From contig NW_024881984.1 of assembly GCF_019059575.1 (NCBI RefSeq), positions 186,001 through 250,000 on the forward strand: a DNA stretch of 64,000 nt, written 5' to 3'. Numbering within the stretch: position 1 is the stretch's first letter; the number at the start of each line of letters is the position of its first letter. Shown piece by piece: positions 1 through 11,301 of the stretch. A program made the translations under genes and the position numbers. The notes below the pieces were generated by a model. That model did no database searches, was not told the origin of the DNA, and saw only the letters and a list, made by a program, of their open reading frames with translations. The stretch comes from Amphibalanus amphitrite. Lineage: Eukaryota; Arthropoda; Thecostraca; Balanomorpha; Balanidae.

Positions 1-44
1 GATTTGAGTGCGCCCGCCCGCCCCCCTCCACCGCCCCGGGGCAG

Positions 45-69
45 ATGGGGGCTGTCTGCAGCATCGGAG
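45..69 (+). CDS. SARM1: Possible first coding exon of the SARM1/Ect4 gene (MGAVCSIG)
   Basis: An ATG at 45 opens eight codons plus one base before a GTGTGT donor at 70. The next exon (494) begins with the last two bases of a codon, so the join restores the frame exactly and forms a Gly. The predicted N-terminus, Met-Gly-Ala-Val-Cys-Ser, fits the N-myristoylation pattern (Gly2, Ser6) with a neighbouring Cys5 that could be palmitoylated, which would place this isoform on membranes. The ATG lies in a GC-rich stretch at the window edge. It also directly follows a C-rich tract and CAG, so 45 could instead be the start of an internal exon with upstream exons outside the window. The exon is tiny and rests on phase match and motif only. 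Confidence 0.35.
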
Positions 70-493
70 GTGTGTGTATGTAAAGTGTGTGTGGCTGGGT
101 GCAGTAGAGGTACGTCGGTGGTGCGCGGTGGTCGGCGCTTTGGTGGGCTTGGTAGGTGGGTAGGTTACGTTTAGGCTGCTTGGCGTTAAAGTTTAGTTCC
201 GTCTATGTTTTAAATCATTATTGTGCGATTGTGTGTTGTGTTTTGGTCCATGAGGTATGGCGCCCGGGGCGCTGGTGTTCGGCTAAGCCGTCCCGTCCCG
301 TTCACGCCTTACGAGCTGTCTTGGTATAACGACTGGTTCAGGACCCACCGCTCAAAGCTGAACCGACGTCCCGAGCCGTGGCAGGTTATACGCAGTACTG
401 TCACATCAAGCAGGTGTTGCAGGCGTTGTATGGTGATAGCTGATAGTGAGGTGATAGCAGTCACGTCACTCACCGGGTTTTTATCTGTTTCAG

Positions 494-1344
494 GTCACCG
501 GCCGTCATCGCCATCAGATACTCCACCTTTGACCCCATCGGAGACCCCACCTGATACTCTGCCTGAGACCCCTCCTGAAACCCCGCCTGAGACTCCGGAG
601 ACTCTTCGAGAGTCGCCTGAGGCACCTCAGGAGACTACCGAGACCGCGGTGCCCCCGATCACACGCCGAGACTCGGGCTTCGCGCCCGACTCCGCCGCCA
701 CGACGCGTCCCAACTCGGCCGGCGGAGCCGCCGTAGCCACGATGCCGACCAAAGAGAAGAAGAAAGACGAGAGCAAGCGCCGCCTGCGCGGCCTGCAGCT
801 GTTCAGGCGCTCCAAGAGCAAGCCGGCGCCGGTGCTTACGCCGCCGCCGCTCACCGCCATGCCGGCACGTTCGGTGTCTGTATCGGCGTCTGGCGAGCCA
901 CCACTGCCAGAGTTTTTCTCAGAGGTGGCTGCGCTGCGCCACTCAGCTGACGACCTATCCTCCATCGCTGGTGACCGCGAATCCTCACCCTCGGGCCGTG
1001 ACCTGGCCCTGTCACCGGTCTCCATGTCACTCCACTCGCTCTCCGACCCTGCCCCACTCCAAACCCGACTGACGCCCTGGGATACACCCTCCCTGGACCC
1101 ACACATGACCTCAGTGACCTCCGACCCGCGCGGCGCGGTGACCAGTTCACCAACCAACGGCGACTCTCGGCGCACCACCGAGACTCTCCGTCAGCGCGAG
1201 GAGCGAGAGCAAGTGGTGAGAGTGAGGAAAGTCACCACGGACATGGATCAGATCTCGGTGCCGGTCAGTCAGGGCGCCGACCCGGAGATGCTCCGCTCCG
1301 TCATCATGGAGAAGATGCGAGGAATGGGGAACATCGGCGATCAG
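494..1344 (+). CDS. SARM1: SARM1/Ect4 N-terminal Pro/Ser-rich exon
   Basis: The acceptor is TTTATCTGTTTCAG before 494 and the donor is CAG|GTCAGT after 1344. The exon is 851 nt, enters in phase 1 and leaves in phase 0. It encodes about 283 residues. A Thr/Pro/Glu-rich start with repeated ETPPETPPE-like units comes first. A basic stretch (KEKKKDESKRR, then RRSKSKP) follows, then Ser/Pro-rich low complexity, and finally a charged segment with LRQREEREQ and a Met-rich tail ending MGNIGDQ. No enzymatic domain is visible and it is probably disordered. It is assigned to SARM1 because its phase-0 donor matches the exon at 38258 and because fly Ect4 also has long N-terminal isoforms. Codon use and composition look like real coding sequence, but the assignment is inferred from position. 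A GA microsatellite begins 34 bases after the donor. Confidence 0.72.
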
Positions 1345-1375
1345 GTCAGTCCAAGGGGAAGGGGAAGGGGAAGGG

Positions 1376-1532
<157 letters not shown>

Positions 1533-2904
1533 AGGAAGAGTGTGAAAAAGAAGAAGGGAGAAAGGTAACATTCCATCGCTATGCATTTAAAAGCCTTCAA
1601 TGTGATTGCTTCTTAAAATTCCCCTGCCAATTCATACCATTTACGGTCCATCCTACATTCTGTACTTTGTATGATACACATGTATTTTGAGCGAAATAAT
1701 TTCAGTCTACAATATTGAGAAAGCATTAACAAATGACCTGAGATATCCACTAAAAACTCCCATGTCTCCCGTGGTGTCGGAGGGGTGTTTATTTTCCTGC
1801 GGTTCCGGTCATGTGGCCGAGGCTCTGTCCCACCGGCCACCTGGAGCCATCTCCGACTGTCACCTGTAGAGCATCGTGACTTCGCGGTCGGGCGCCAGCG
1901 ATTGCGTGGGAAGCTGGCGAGAAAAACGCCAAACCAAATTGGAATTTTCGCCGGCGCCGATTTGGGTTCCGGTTTTCCAGGTGGGTTGGCGGCTCGGCCG
2001 TCTTTTTACGCCGCTCGTCTGCCGGTGTAACGGGCTGGCCGGCCGACATTGTTGACCTCATGTTTGCGGCGTTGCGGTGGGGTGTCCTAATGACTGCAGA
2101 CACAGCCCTGCCGTACGTCAGCGGCTCATCTGGCGGTCACGACCTCGGCATGTTATCGGTCTGTCGACTGATGCCATCTGACGGCGGAGCTGGAGGCGCT
2201 GTCCGCAGAGACAAATAACCTCCCACGGCAGAGATGTGCAGCACAGCCGCGCCGACAATAGGCGCCGATCTACGTGACAATGTGTCACATGACGCAATAT
2301 TTTGTTATTTCATTGTAGCTCTATCAACGTCGGCATGTGGTGGAAAAGAACATGATTTTTCTTTCTCAGCGCTTAGGTCTTAGACACGAAATGCTGCTTC
2401 AGTGCCTCACGCTTTTACGGAAAAGAGAAGTTTCACTTTATGTAGGAGACAGGATGCTTCGGAAGCGACTTTTTTCACGTAGATACTTTGTGGCCCTCGC
2501 ATGCCACCCATGCTAATTGCTATCCTGCATCTATATTTACACACGACTAGCTGGCGGAGTTGTTTCCTCAACCCCATTGAAATAATTTAGAGCAAGGATT
2601 TCAGCTCAAGCCAGTGGCGGATCCAGGGGAGGGCAAAATGGGCATTTGCCCTCCCCAAAGCCAAATCGTGTGGGCAAGACTATCTTTTTGCCCCTCCCAA
2701 AGCATGTAGCGATGAGCAAATCTAATACGGCGTCGATGCCTATATGGACGAAAAGCAGGGCTTCTGTCCGTGACGGCCATTCCGAAGGAAGGAGCTGACC
2801 ACTTGCTGCTGATATTTTGGGTCGATATGCTGATATTAGATTGAACCCCCTGAACTGAATGCATGCATAAGCATATGCAGTGTGGCCAATGGCCATGGTG
2901 TGGG

Positions 2905-4621
2905 GTAACACGGGGCAAGATGCCCAGTCGGGTAAGACGCCCACCACCCTATATTCGAAATTACCTAAGCAATCCACAGTTTTGTCATTTGTTGGGAGCC
3001 TCATTGCTATGGAGCGTTCCGCGTAAAAAAAAAACGGCGACGTGCCTAGCCGCCATTTTATACCTATTTTTTGCATATATTCTGAAAATGTCAGACCAAG
3101 GTCTCTCAAGGTCACGAAGTCACTATAGCTGCACGTCAAGTGACATATATAACCTAAAAAATTCCAATGCTTGCCATAGCTAAACCGAGTGACGGATCGC
3201 TTTGAAACTTTCAGCAGTTAATAAGGGTAACAGTACCTATGCACAAAATGTTAGTCACATGATTTTTATATCGATGACCTAGGACTAGGTCATTTTTGCG
3301 ACCTCTCCACTATAAGTCAATAAGAGAAAATTGAAAGGCACCTTTTTTTGGGCAAACCTCCTGTCCGGTAGCTCAGTTGGTAAAGCAATGGACTCCCGGT
3401 AGTGAGAGCCCGGGTTTGAGTCGCTCCGGCCCTCGATATTTGAGACTCCTGACGGGGATGGTCTGAGGTTGGTGGGAGCAGCCGCAGCCAGTCAAAGTCA
3501 GGAGTGGGACAGGCCGTGTCTGGCTTTGAAGGGCACGTTAAACATTGGCATTGTTAAACGTTCAACTAAATTCTCCTATCACCCGGAATTACGCGATCGG
3601 ACGGTAGGGGTCGGGCTCTACGCAACAAGCTCTGCTTAGCGTAGGCTCCGGCTCCCGTCAATCCGCCCTTTCAAACATTCGTGCTAAATTTATAAGAAAC
3701 GTCACTCTTAACAATACCGAGTTACAACCCAAACAGCACACAGTGAACCGGAAAATAGCACCCGTGACTCCTCCTTATGTCCCTGAGATCATTTCAGGTC
3801 ACGAAAGATGTGCAATAGTTTGCAGCAATTCGCTAATAACTTCTGCTGGAGGCATTCTAGAGCAAAAGAAACACCTTAGATGTGTTCAGCTTTACGATAC
3901 GGATTGACTGATATGCAACACGACCTTTTCCATGGTCATGACTTGACCAAATGTCAAAGTTGTAAGTTCACTTTTTAAGATCAAATTATAACTCATTCGA
4001 CGCGTCTTCGCGAGAGGAACACGATGCCGGTAAAAGTAAGATCGCACAAGGTTTGATTCAAAAGTTATCGCAGAAAATCCGTTCCCGTAAAAATAGTATA
4101 TACGAGATGATAAAGGCCCGATCAGGCCTTTATGATTATGGCAGTTTCCCCTGGAGGCTAAACCGTTGATCTTACTATCGTCAATCTGAGCGAATTATCC
4201 AGAAAGAGCAGTAACAGTGCTATCAAATTAGCTTTTCCGGGGCGCTCAGCTCTATTCGTTTCCGAGTTATGCGCCAGTTCTTCAAAAATTGTCGAAACTG
4301 GACCTAAATATGATCGGGATTTGGCCTTTGATGGGCTCTGGTGATCTGACATCTGACCTGACCTTAAAAGTGACTGGGGTAATTTGGTCATTATGTTTGA
4401 CACTCTTTCAAACGCCGCATACCGCGTGTTGCTACACTTAAGTGGTCCAGGTAAGTGGAGTGCCGTGGATCAGCCGCCGTGGTAGGCATCCACGGCATCT
4501 GCATCCACGGCATTGGTAAGATTGGGCCCAGGAGCCGAGTTAGAAAGGATATGGGTGTTCGTTCAAACATCCCCCAGGGGCGTGAAAATCCAGGAGCCCC
4601 AGCGCGGCTGGCACGGGTTAA
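2905..4621 (-). mobile_element. Reverse-oriented decayed copy of the 1.18-kb TTAA element family
   Basis: Read on the minus strand, this tract is collinear with 46685-47868. 4540-4621 matches its left end, including the CAGGAGCC tip region and a terminal GGGTTAA at 4615-4621. 3840-4060 matches about 47120-47310, 3170-3345 matches about 47490-47650, and 3020-3170 matches about 47660-47800. The distal tip near 2905 is decayed and its limit is approximate. A SINE interrupts it at 3363-3699. The copy sits inside the hAT-like element, so it inserted after that one. Confidence 0.75.
3363..3699 (+). mobile_element. tRNA-derived SINE, copy 1
   Basis: The head is tRNA-like, with an A box TAGCTCAGTTGG at 3369-3380 and a B-box-like GGTTTGAGTCG at 3413-3423. 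A body follows that is shared with the copy at 6832-7134: GACTCCTGACRGG, GGTTGGTGG, CAACAAGCTYTGCTTAGCG and a TTTATAAR end. It is not a functional tRNA gene because the acceptor stem does not close on a 73-nt product. It carries about 40 bases in mid-body that copy 2 lacks. Confidence 0.85.
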
Positions 4622-5585
4622 CATAAGACATTTTACACCATCTTACGGTAAGATAGTGTAACTGGCGTTGTTAAGTAACTTGGTCACTGGCGCGGTGGTG
4701 GGTCAGGGTCGCCGATGGTCGGCTAAACTTTTGCCCTCCCCAAACGGATCAGCTGGATCCGCCCCTGGCTCAAGCTGTTATTTATTGTCATATTAAATGC
4801 CGTTATCTAATGGGATTTAATACACAAAACTTTCAAAAAGTAAATATATGATAATTATACCTATAGTGATTAACAATCATTGGATAAACCTTTGTCAAGA
4901 AAAGTCATTTACGAGACCTAACTGAAAACTGACTGAGAAAATGTTATCGTTTATTTAAAACATTGTTCCCACGAAGCTGGCACTGTTGTCAATTGATACT
5001 GAGCCAGATGTATTACATGTGTTCTTGCCCAGAAGCGAGCAATGGATCGTGCAATATTTCTGCTTGGGTACTATGTGGTATTGCAAATTGTGAATGTATG
5101 CGAGTTGAAAATACAGGGATTGATTGAAAACCACAATGAACGGTACTGGTAGTGTCAACACATCACAGCTACTAATTACTTTTGGCGCGATACCGTCATA
5201 TGCGTTGAGCGGTAAAAATGAAAATGATAATGACCACGAAGCAACGAAGGCTAAGGTACTTAGCTTCACTACTTAAAAATCACTTAAATGTCATTGCCAG
5301 ACAAACCACGTTTCAGGGTTTCTTTTTTCACTGAACAGCCTTTCACTTGTATCAAGTGAGAGGAGTTAAAAACATATCGTAGCGATGAAATCATCACAAA
5401 TTATTTTGACATCCTTCAAGCACACTTAAGTCTTTATACTTCTTTATATTTCTAAGTCTACAGTCTTTTGTATTTCACCCAGTTGTGATGGAACGATTTC
5501 CCACCCGATAAGACTAGCAGCTTGACTGCATGGTCTACCTCTTACAATGCGATAGGGGTCATACCCACGCGAATTCGTGCTGGTC

Positions 5586-6575
5586 TACAGGGTGTTTCAC
5601 TAAAAGTGTCAAAAAGTAAAAGGCCCTTATGCACATAATAACAATGTTTTCTATGGACATTTGCACATCATTCCATCCGCGATTGTTGGACATTTGAATA
5701 TATAAAAAATGATATCACCGTCACTCAAACCTATTCCACATATCCGCCGCTTCTTTTGATGCACCGTTTCGGCACGTGTCCGGAGGTGCCTCACAGCCCG
5801 TTTTCATCTTCAGCGTCCAGACTGTCGGCAAAGCCTTGCATTGTGCTCTTCAGCTCCAAAAGTGATGCGACTTAAGTCTTCCTCAGCTCTGCGAGAGCTA
5901 CTGACCAAAACCAGAAGGCTAGCGGTGACAGATCGGGGCCTCGCGCTGGCCAGGGGCGGGCGGTGAGGCAGCTGATTATTCGGCCCGCGGGAACGGAACT
6001 TCTGGTCCAGCCAGTTCTTTGTGGCTACAGCCGTTACAGTGGTTGTTTCTGATAAATTGGGGGCTTGGCTATTTCTGATGTTGAAATAAGCTTCTTGTTA
6101 TCTTAAAAGGCCCTAGAAAAAGACCCTGACCTTTTCAACGATTTCCGCCGAGAGGTGGGGGCGACCTGCCTTTTTTTTTTTTGACTGGAACCGGCATCAA
6201 AGGAACCCTTTTAAACCTCTCAAGAAGCCCTTTGAAACTTTTATAATCTGGGTCGTAGCGAGGTGAGAGAGTGAAACGTTTCCTGAAAAGTCGGCGTACG
6301 GTTTCAATGTTTCTGATAGCACCAAATGTAAGTGTAATCCACCGCTCCCGTTGCGGTGTAAATAACCTGTTCTTGTTCTGTATAAGGAAAAAAAACGACT
6401 AGTAACTTTGGCCTCCTGCCCTCGCTCCGTATGAATGTAAAATATATCTTAAGTGGCCAAAGCATAAATGTCCAAAAATTTGCAACAAAGCCACGTGCGC
6501 AACCACGTGCTTTGCGTATTTTATATATCTTTAATAAGCATTTTCTTTTTGACACTTTTAGTGAAACACCCTGTA
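5586..6575 (-). mobile_element. Mariner-like element, degenerate
   Basis: The inverted ends are perfect over about 28 bases, starting CAGGGTGTTTCACTAAAAGT at 5588 and ending with its complement at 6573. TA lies on both sides (5586-5587, 6574-6575), as expected for Tc1/mariner. At 986 bp it is shorter than the roughly 1.3 kb of full elements. The minus strand still shows pieces of a transposase (see the pseudogene entry), so this is a decayed autonomous copy and not a pure MITE. Confidence 0.88.
5700..6180 (-). pseudogene. Mariner/Tc1-type transposase remnant
   Basis: Translating the minus strand gives GRPHLSAEIVEKVR from about 6160 to 6115. This resembles the GRP linker and second helix-turn-helix start of mariner/Tc1 transposases. 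Further on, about 6035-5990, KNWLDQKFRSRGP recalls the WLDQ.F.GRWIGRRGP block of the catalytic domain. Stops and frameshifts separate the pieces, so no protein is made. The family call rests on these two blocks plus the TA-flanked ends. Confidence 0.55.
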
Positions 6576-6831
6576 GGTACAGTGTATTACATTCATGGGT
6601 ACCATATTCCCTCTAGCCCCGACCCTGAATCATATTGCCGCTGGAAAGTTGTTACCCATCTTTTTTTTTCTTTTGTTGCTTAGATCCAACAAACCGTTTT
6701 TGTTTTGCTATCATTTTGCTATTGAGTTGCATGGTTTCATTTTTTTTCCGTGGCATATCAGTTTTTTTTTTTGTTAATGAGCTATGTTCAAATTATATGG
6801 AGATTGGGAATTGATTATCTTTGTCTTGCCG

Positions 6832-7134
6832 GTCCCGTAGCTCAGTTGGTTAGAGCGTTGGACTCCGCGTGGTGAGAGCACGCGTTCCCGGTTATAACAG
6901 TCCGGGTTCGAAGCGCGACGGGCGCTCGACATTTGTGGGCCTCCTGACAGGTATGGTTGCGGTTGGTGGCAGGCCGTAGCCAGGCGAAGTCAGCGAGGGG
7001 ACCGGCCGTGCGCAGCTTTGTGCGCACGGCGGAGGGTAGAGGGCAGGGTCATCGCAACAAGCTTTGCTTAGCGGTGGCTCTGTCCTTGTGAATCCTTCCC
7101 ATCAAAAGGTTCGGACATAATTTATAAAAAAAAA
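6832..7134 (+). mobile_element. tRNA-derived SINE, copy 2
   Basis: The same family as 3363-3699, with A box TAGCTCAGTTGG at 6838-6849 and B box GGTTCGAAGC at 6905-6914. The tRNA-like head has a longer region between the boxes (CACGCGTTCCCGGTTATAACAG), so it would not fold as an ordinary tRNA. The body ends TTTATAAAAAAAAA. Confidence 0.85.
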
Positions 7135-7147
7135 CTTAATTTGACTT

Positions 7148-7222
7148 CTACATGCTATAAGGTTATAAGGTTATATTATAAGGTTATGCTATAAGGTTAT
7201 GCTCTAAGGTTATAGGTTATTT
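7148..7222 (+). repeat. TAAGGTTAT tandem repeat
   Basis: About seven imperfect units of the form (GC)TATAAGGTTAT lie in a row. It begins just after the 3' end of SINE copy 2 and may derive from expansion of target or tail sequence. Confidence 0.8.
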
Positions 7223-9935
7223 GTAGGTATCTGAGTTTGTGTGTGTAAGTTAGCAGTACTGGGAATATAAGGCATTATGAAGCACCGACAGTGTGCTGGG
7301 GTTAGGGCCTGAACCACTTTGTTGCATAGACATCGGTGGCAATTTGCTCTTCGCCCGTTCCTCTCAGCCATCTTCATTATACGGTCAACCCACACTCCGT
7401 CTCGGATTTCATCGCGACTGCATCCATCCTATTTCTCATTACACCAGGATACCTATACATCAGGTCATCAATCAGGGCATTCTGTCTTCGGACAACTGAC
7501 CCCATCATTCACTTTCCACCTGACCCGTGCGCTGGACAGCACTCACTCAATAGACTGTCGGTCACTGTCACTGCATTGTATCATTGTTTCGGCTCAGCAG
7601 TCAGCGCTGACTTCCGTCGTCCAGCGCCTAATCTGACACAGTCAGCACCTGATCTACATATAACAGTCAGCACCCGGTCAGCGACTTATCTGGGGCGCTC
7701 AGCGCCTGATCTGAACGGCTCTGGGCGACGGCAAGCCCTCGGGACCCGTCATCCGCCAGTTGACGTCTGCCTGCCACTGGAAGAGCGGCTCGGCATTGGC
7801 TATTGGACATCGAAAGACCTTTGTCTTCTGGTGATGGAGTGGTGTTGAAGAATGGTGGAGGAAGAGGCACAGGTTATGACGAGTGGCATGAGTTGGTGCT
7901 AGTTGTATTGAGTGGTAGTGATTCTGGTGTCGAAAGCTGGTGTGCTGTGTCGTTGAGGTGACGGGTCTGTCACGTAAAAGCGTTTCTGGATGATGGTAAA
8001 TATCACTGAAGGAGTGACGGTGATGGAAGAGACACGGAAGACGGTGATAGAAGGGACCCTGAAAGTGACACTGGAAAGAGGACTGATGGTGCTTCTGATA
8101 GCGTGCTGGCTTGGTGAAGAGACGTTGCTTTTTTATTTTGCTGCCAACATTCGACAGACATTGAGCCAAAGAATCATGCCTTCTCTCCATTTCTTCTTCG
8201 TGCGTCATAGCGACACCATTATTCAATTAAGCACCGTAAGTACTAAAACCCTCCGCTGGGAAATGTCCAAAGACTCCTGCAGTAATGTTTTCTGCCGGAA
8301 TTTAGCGTGGGCGTCTGTCTCGCGACGAGCCTGATAAGATTGTCGTGTCTTTGAAACAATAGGGGACACGTGCATGGGAAGTTTTATTGCGGTGACTAAT
8401 TTGTTTGTGTGGGCGTTCAATTTTAGGGCATCATGTTCATGAAGAGAGCTGCGGTAGCTTTGAACCAATATGGTTTCATGCACGTGGGCGTTTAAGGGTT
8501 TTTGCTTGTTTTGAGGCTTATTTGCTGGCGTGGATGAGAGGTATTTCGTGTGGTTCTTCATTGTGGATCGTTGCTATCAAGATCGGATTTGGTGCAACTT
8601 GCAGTACAGTAGCACATTCCACTATATCTGAGCTGATGTTTGATGACATAGGCGCTGTAGACATGACTGGAATATCGTCTATAAACATTCGCTTGGAACT
8701 GGTGAGCAATCATGCACATGCACTGGGGGTGTTTGGAAAAACTGTTTACTTGCTCTTTCCTTCGAAATTAATGTCCGTATCTGCAAAACTGACAACAGTC
8801 TAAGGACGAAGGAAACTGATATAGGCATGATAGTGATAGAGTTTTGTTGTCGATCAGTCCAGCTAAAAAAGGACATAAATAATGAAATAATGACACGAAG
8901 AGTAATCAACAACATACCAACATCTCAACATATATCTCTTTTCTTTTGTAACCATAAGGTGTTGACAAATTTGTAGACCTGCCTTGCATTAACCTCAATT
9001 CATCTATGTAGCTTAAAGACCAACATGTGGCGTGCTGAGGAACGGACATCCCTGACGCCATGTCAACGCCAGCTGAGGAAACACTGCACCCGTGCCAAAA
9101 ACCACGTGCCACGTGCGCCCTCCTCCCTTCCACGGGCCTTCTCCTGAACCGGCGGAGACGTGCGCCAAAATAACCACGCCAGAGTACGCAGAACTGCCGC
9201 GAAGAGGCGCATTTCCCCTCCTCTGCCACCCTGGAACTGAGGTGACCTGACGCTCTGAGTCAGCGATGAGATGTTTATGACGATTTCTCGAGATCCGGTG
9301 AAGGAAAGTCATTTATCTTCCCACCGGCTGCGTGTTGTTTTTATCATGCCTTTTGACATCAAATGGTAGTTTGATGTTTCTTGGCCTGTAACGATATTTT
9401 GATAGCCATCTCGTCTTCATTAACTGCCACTGGGGATAATTTATTGCGCAGTGTCCGAACTCCTATATATTTCGAAGCATATTATGCCTACCTACTTCTG
9501 GTTCGTTTGCCACTTCCACGTCACAATCAACGATGAGTACCCTTGGATGCTACAGATTCATACTGGCTTCACCGTTTCATATCGGTCCGGAACTGCATAT
9601 TTCGCGCCACATATGATTTACTTGTGTCCACTGACTGACACCATTCGATGTAAAGTTCGATCGATTCACTGTCCAGTGCCCAAGCTACATCAACCACCAC
9701 CAGCTGAATGAATTGCCGCGAGGCCACCCTATTCGCATCGCGTCACGCACTCGCCACACAGTACCAGACATCTCCCGCCCGTTCCGCGAGACATTCCTGT
9801 GTGCTGTGCACTATGTGGTGCACTGTGCAGCGCCATGCCCGGGCATCGACCCCGGATACCCCGGTAGGTGCCCGAGTCCGCCCACGCAGAGCAGCGACCG
9901 GCCCCTGTGCCTCCGGCTCTCACAGAGGTCTGCCG

Positions 9936-9963
9936 TGACGTCATGTGAGGTAACGTGACGTCA
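9936..9963 (+). promoter_or_regulatory. Pair of CRE-like sites
   Basis: Two full palindromic TGACGTCA sites occur at 9936-9943 and 9956-9963. Each sits in the duplicated context CGTGACGTCATNTGAGGT. TGACGTCA is the CREB/ATF consensus. They lie about 650 bases upstream of the GC-rich island that starts near 10580. Confidence 0.4.
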
Positions 9964-10579
9964 TCTGAGGTCACAGGCCACAGGGTGGGGCTAAATGAAG
10001 CACGGCACTCGTCCAAACTGACGAACTGCGGTTAACGAATGGTTGCCGTGTGGTTGCGGTGTGGTTAGCGTGCCATTCCTGTGTGGTTACCATGTGGTTA
10101 CCGGATGGTTACCGGGCGATCCGCGGCCATCAGATCTGATTCGTTCATCCGGCAGCTCACTCGGTGGTCTAACTATGTGGCGTATGTGCCGTGCAGCGGG
10201 CCGTGCATGGCACCGTGCACGCCCCCCCCCCTGTGCACGCCCCCCCCCCCTCCGGGAGTCTGTCTGATGGACAGGTGTCTGCCACTGACATCAGCAGACC
10301 GTGACGCCACTGATGTGATGGATCCGCATCATGAAACATAACCGAGTGATGTGAGGGCGAGGCATATAACGACACGTTGAGTGCCGCCTGTCCCATGGCA
10401 CTTCTACGACATTCCAGATCACTGTATCTACTCAATCGACTTCAGTCACTAAGCAATGCCGCAGAAAATAAGCAACGCGCCACAACCTTCCAGTCTCAAA
10501 GGGTTGACGCATTGAATACTGCTCTTAAAAGGAGCACAGTCGCTTCATCATCTCTTGTTATGGCCTAACAGTGGCGTAG

Positions 10580-11250
10580 CCGTCAGATGCGGGGGCGGGG
10601 GCGGGGGCGGGGGCGGCAGGTGAGAGGCCCGTGCCGCCCGCCGTTGACGGCCGACAGAGCTCGGCAGGCATTTCCGGCCCGGCCCGGGTCGCATTCCGAC
10701 TCGAACAAAAACGGCGCACGGCCGCGCCGCCGTTGTCACCGTCCCGGGCCTGTCAGAGTCCAGCGCCGCGCCGCCGCGGCCGGCCCAGTCGCGGTGCGTC
10801 GGTCTCGACTCAACCTTGTGGGGACATTTGGCCTGTCGTCGTGCCGCGTAGTGTCGCGTCGGCGTGCGTCGAGGCCAGGTGTGCTTCGTGCTGTGCCGTG
10901 TCGTGCAGTTCGCAGTGTCGGACCGTGCTAAACTGAAACTGTGTTAAAGCCACCAGTGGTCGGTGGGTGGTGTTGTTGAGGTGTTCGGCGCACACCGGAA
11001 AGGGCCCAGTTCCGGTCAGCTCGTGTTCCGAGTTCTCCAGCGCATGATGCATCCGGCATTGTGACTCCGAGAACTGAGTCGCCGAGTTGAGTCAAAGGGT
11101 GGAGTACCGAAGGTGTGGGAGGCATAGTGAGGCTGATGAGTGTGCCGTGGATGGGTGGCTGATCTGACGCAGAGAACGACAGAGCGAAACAAGAGCGCTG
11201 AGTGTGAGAAGTGTGCCGTTTTCTGTCAGCAGCGAGCAACTTCGTCTGTC
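10580..11250 (+). promoter_or_regulatory. GC-rich island, candidate alternative promoter
   Basis: GC- and CpG-rich sequence begins with four GGGGGC units (10592-10616), which are GC-box-like, and ends before the ATG at 11251. It stands out from the AT-rich intron on both sides. No TATA box is evident. Confidence 0.35.
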
Positions 11251-11301
11251 ATGTCAAGAACGGTTCGACCTCTCGATCGGACAAGAAGGAAACATTTGGC
11301 G
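11251..11301 (+). CDS. Weak candidate alternative first coding exon (17 codons)
   Basis: An ATG at 11251 opens MSRTVRPLDRTRRKHLA and ends at a strong donor, GCG|GTGAGT, in phase 0. That is the phase needed to join the shared exon at 38258. It follows a GC-rich island. The peptide is very basic and matches nothing I recognise. Phase agreement alone is a one-in-three chance. Confidence 0.28.

Larger units (their letters stand above)
2604..4775 (+). mobile_element. hAT-like non-autonomous transposon with 8-bp target duplication
   Basis: The element spans 2612-4767. Its ends read CAGTGGCGGATCCAG and, inverted, CAGGGGCGGATCCAG (14 of 15 identical). It is flanked by a perfect 8-bp duplication, GCTCAAGC, at 2604-2611 and 4768-4775. 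CAG-starting inverted ends with an 8-bp duplication are the signature of the hAT superfamily. There is no transposase. Beyond the ends, GGGGAGGGCAAAA and its complement also pair. The interior is mostly a later insertion of a TTAA element in reverse (about 2905-4621), which in turn holds a SINE (3363-3699). The hAT-like part itself is only about 440 bp, typical of a MITE. Confidence 0.9.

Noticed and set aside
627..1178. 183-residue minus-strand frame
   Set aside because: Antisense shadow of the 494-1344 exon.
3363..3435. tRNA gene
   Set aside because: A and B boxes are present but the sequence continues as a SINE body shared with 6832-7134 and the cloverleaf does not close.
10587..10619. 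ATG exon MRGRGRGRGRQ with CAG|GTGAGA donor in phase 0
   Set aside because: It is only a GGGGGC repeat in translation; the coding appearance is accidental.
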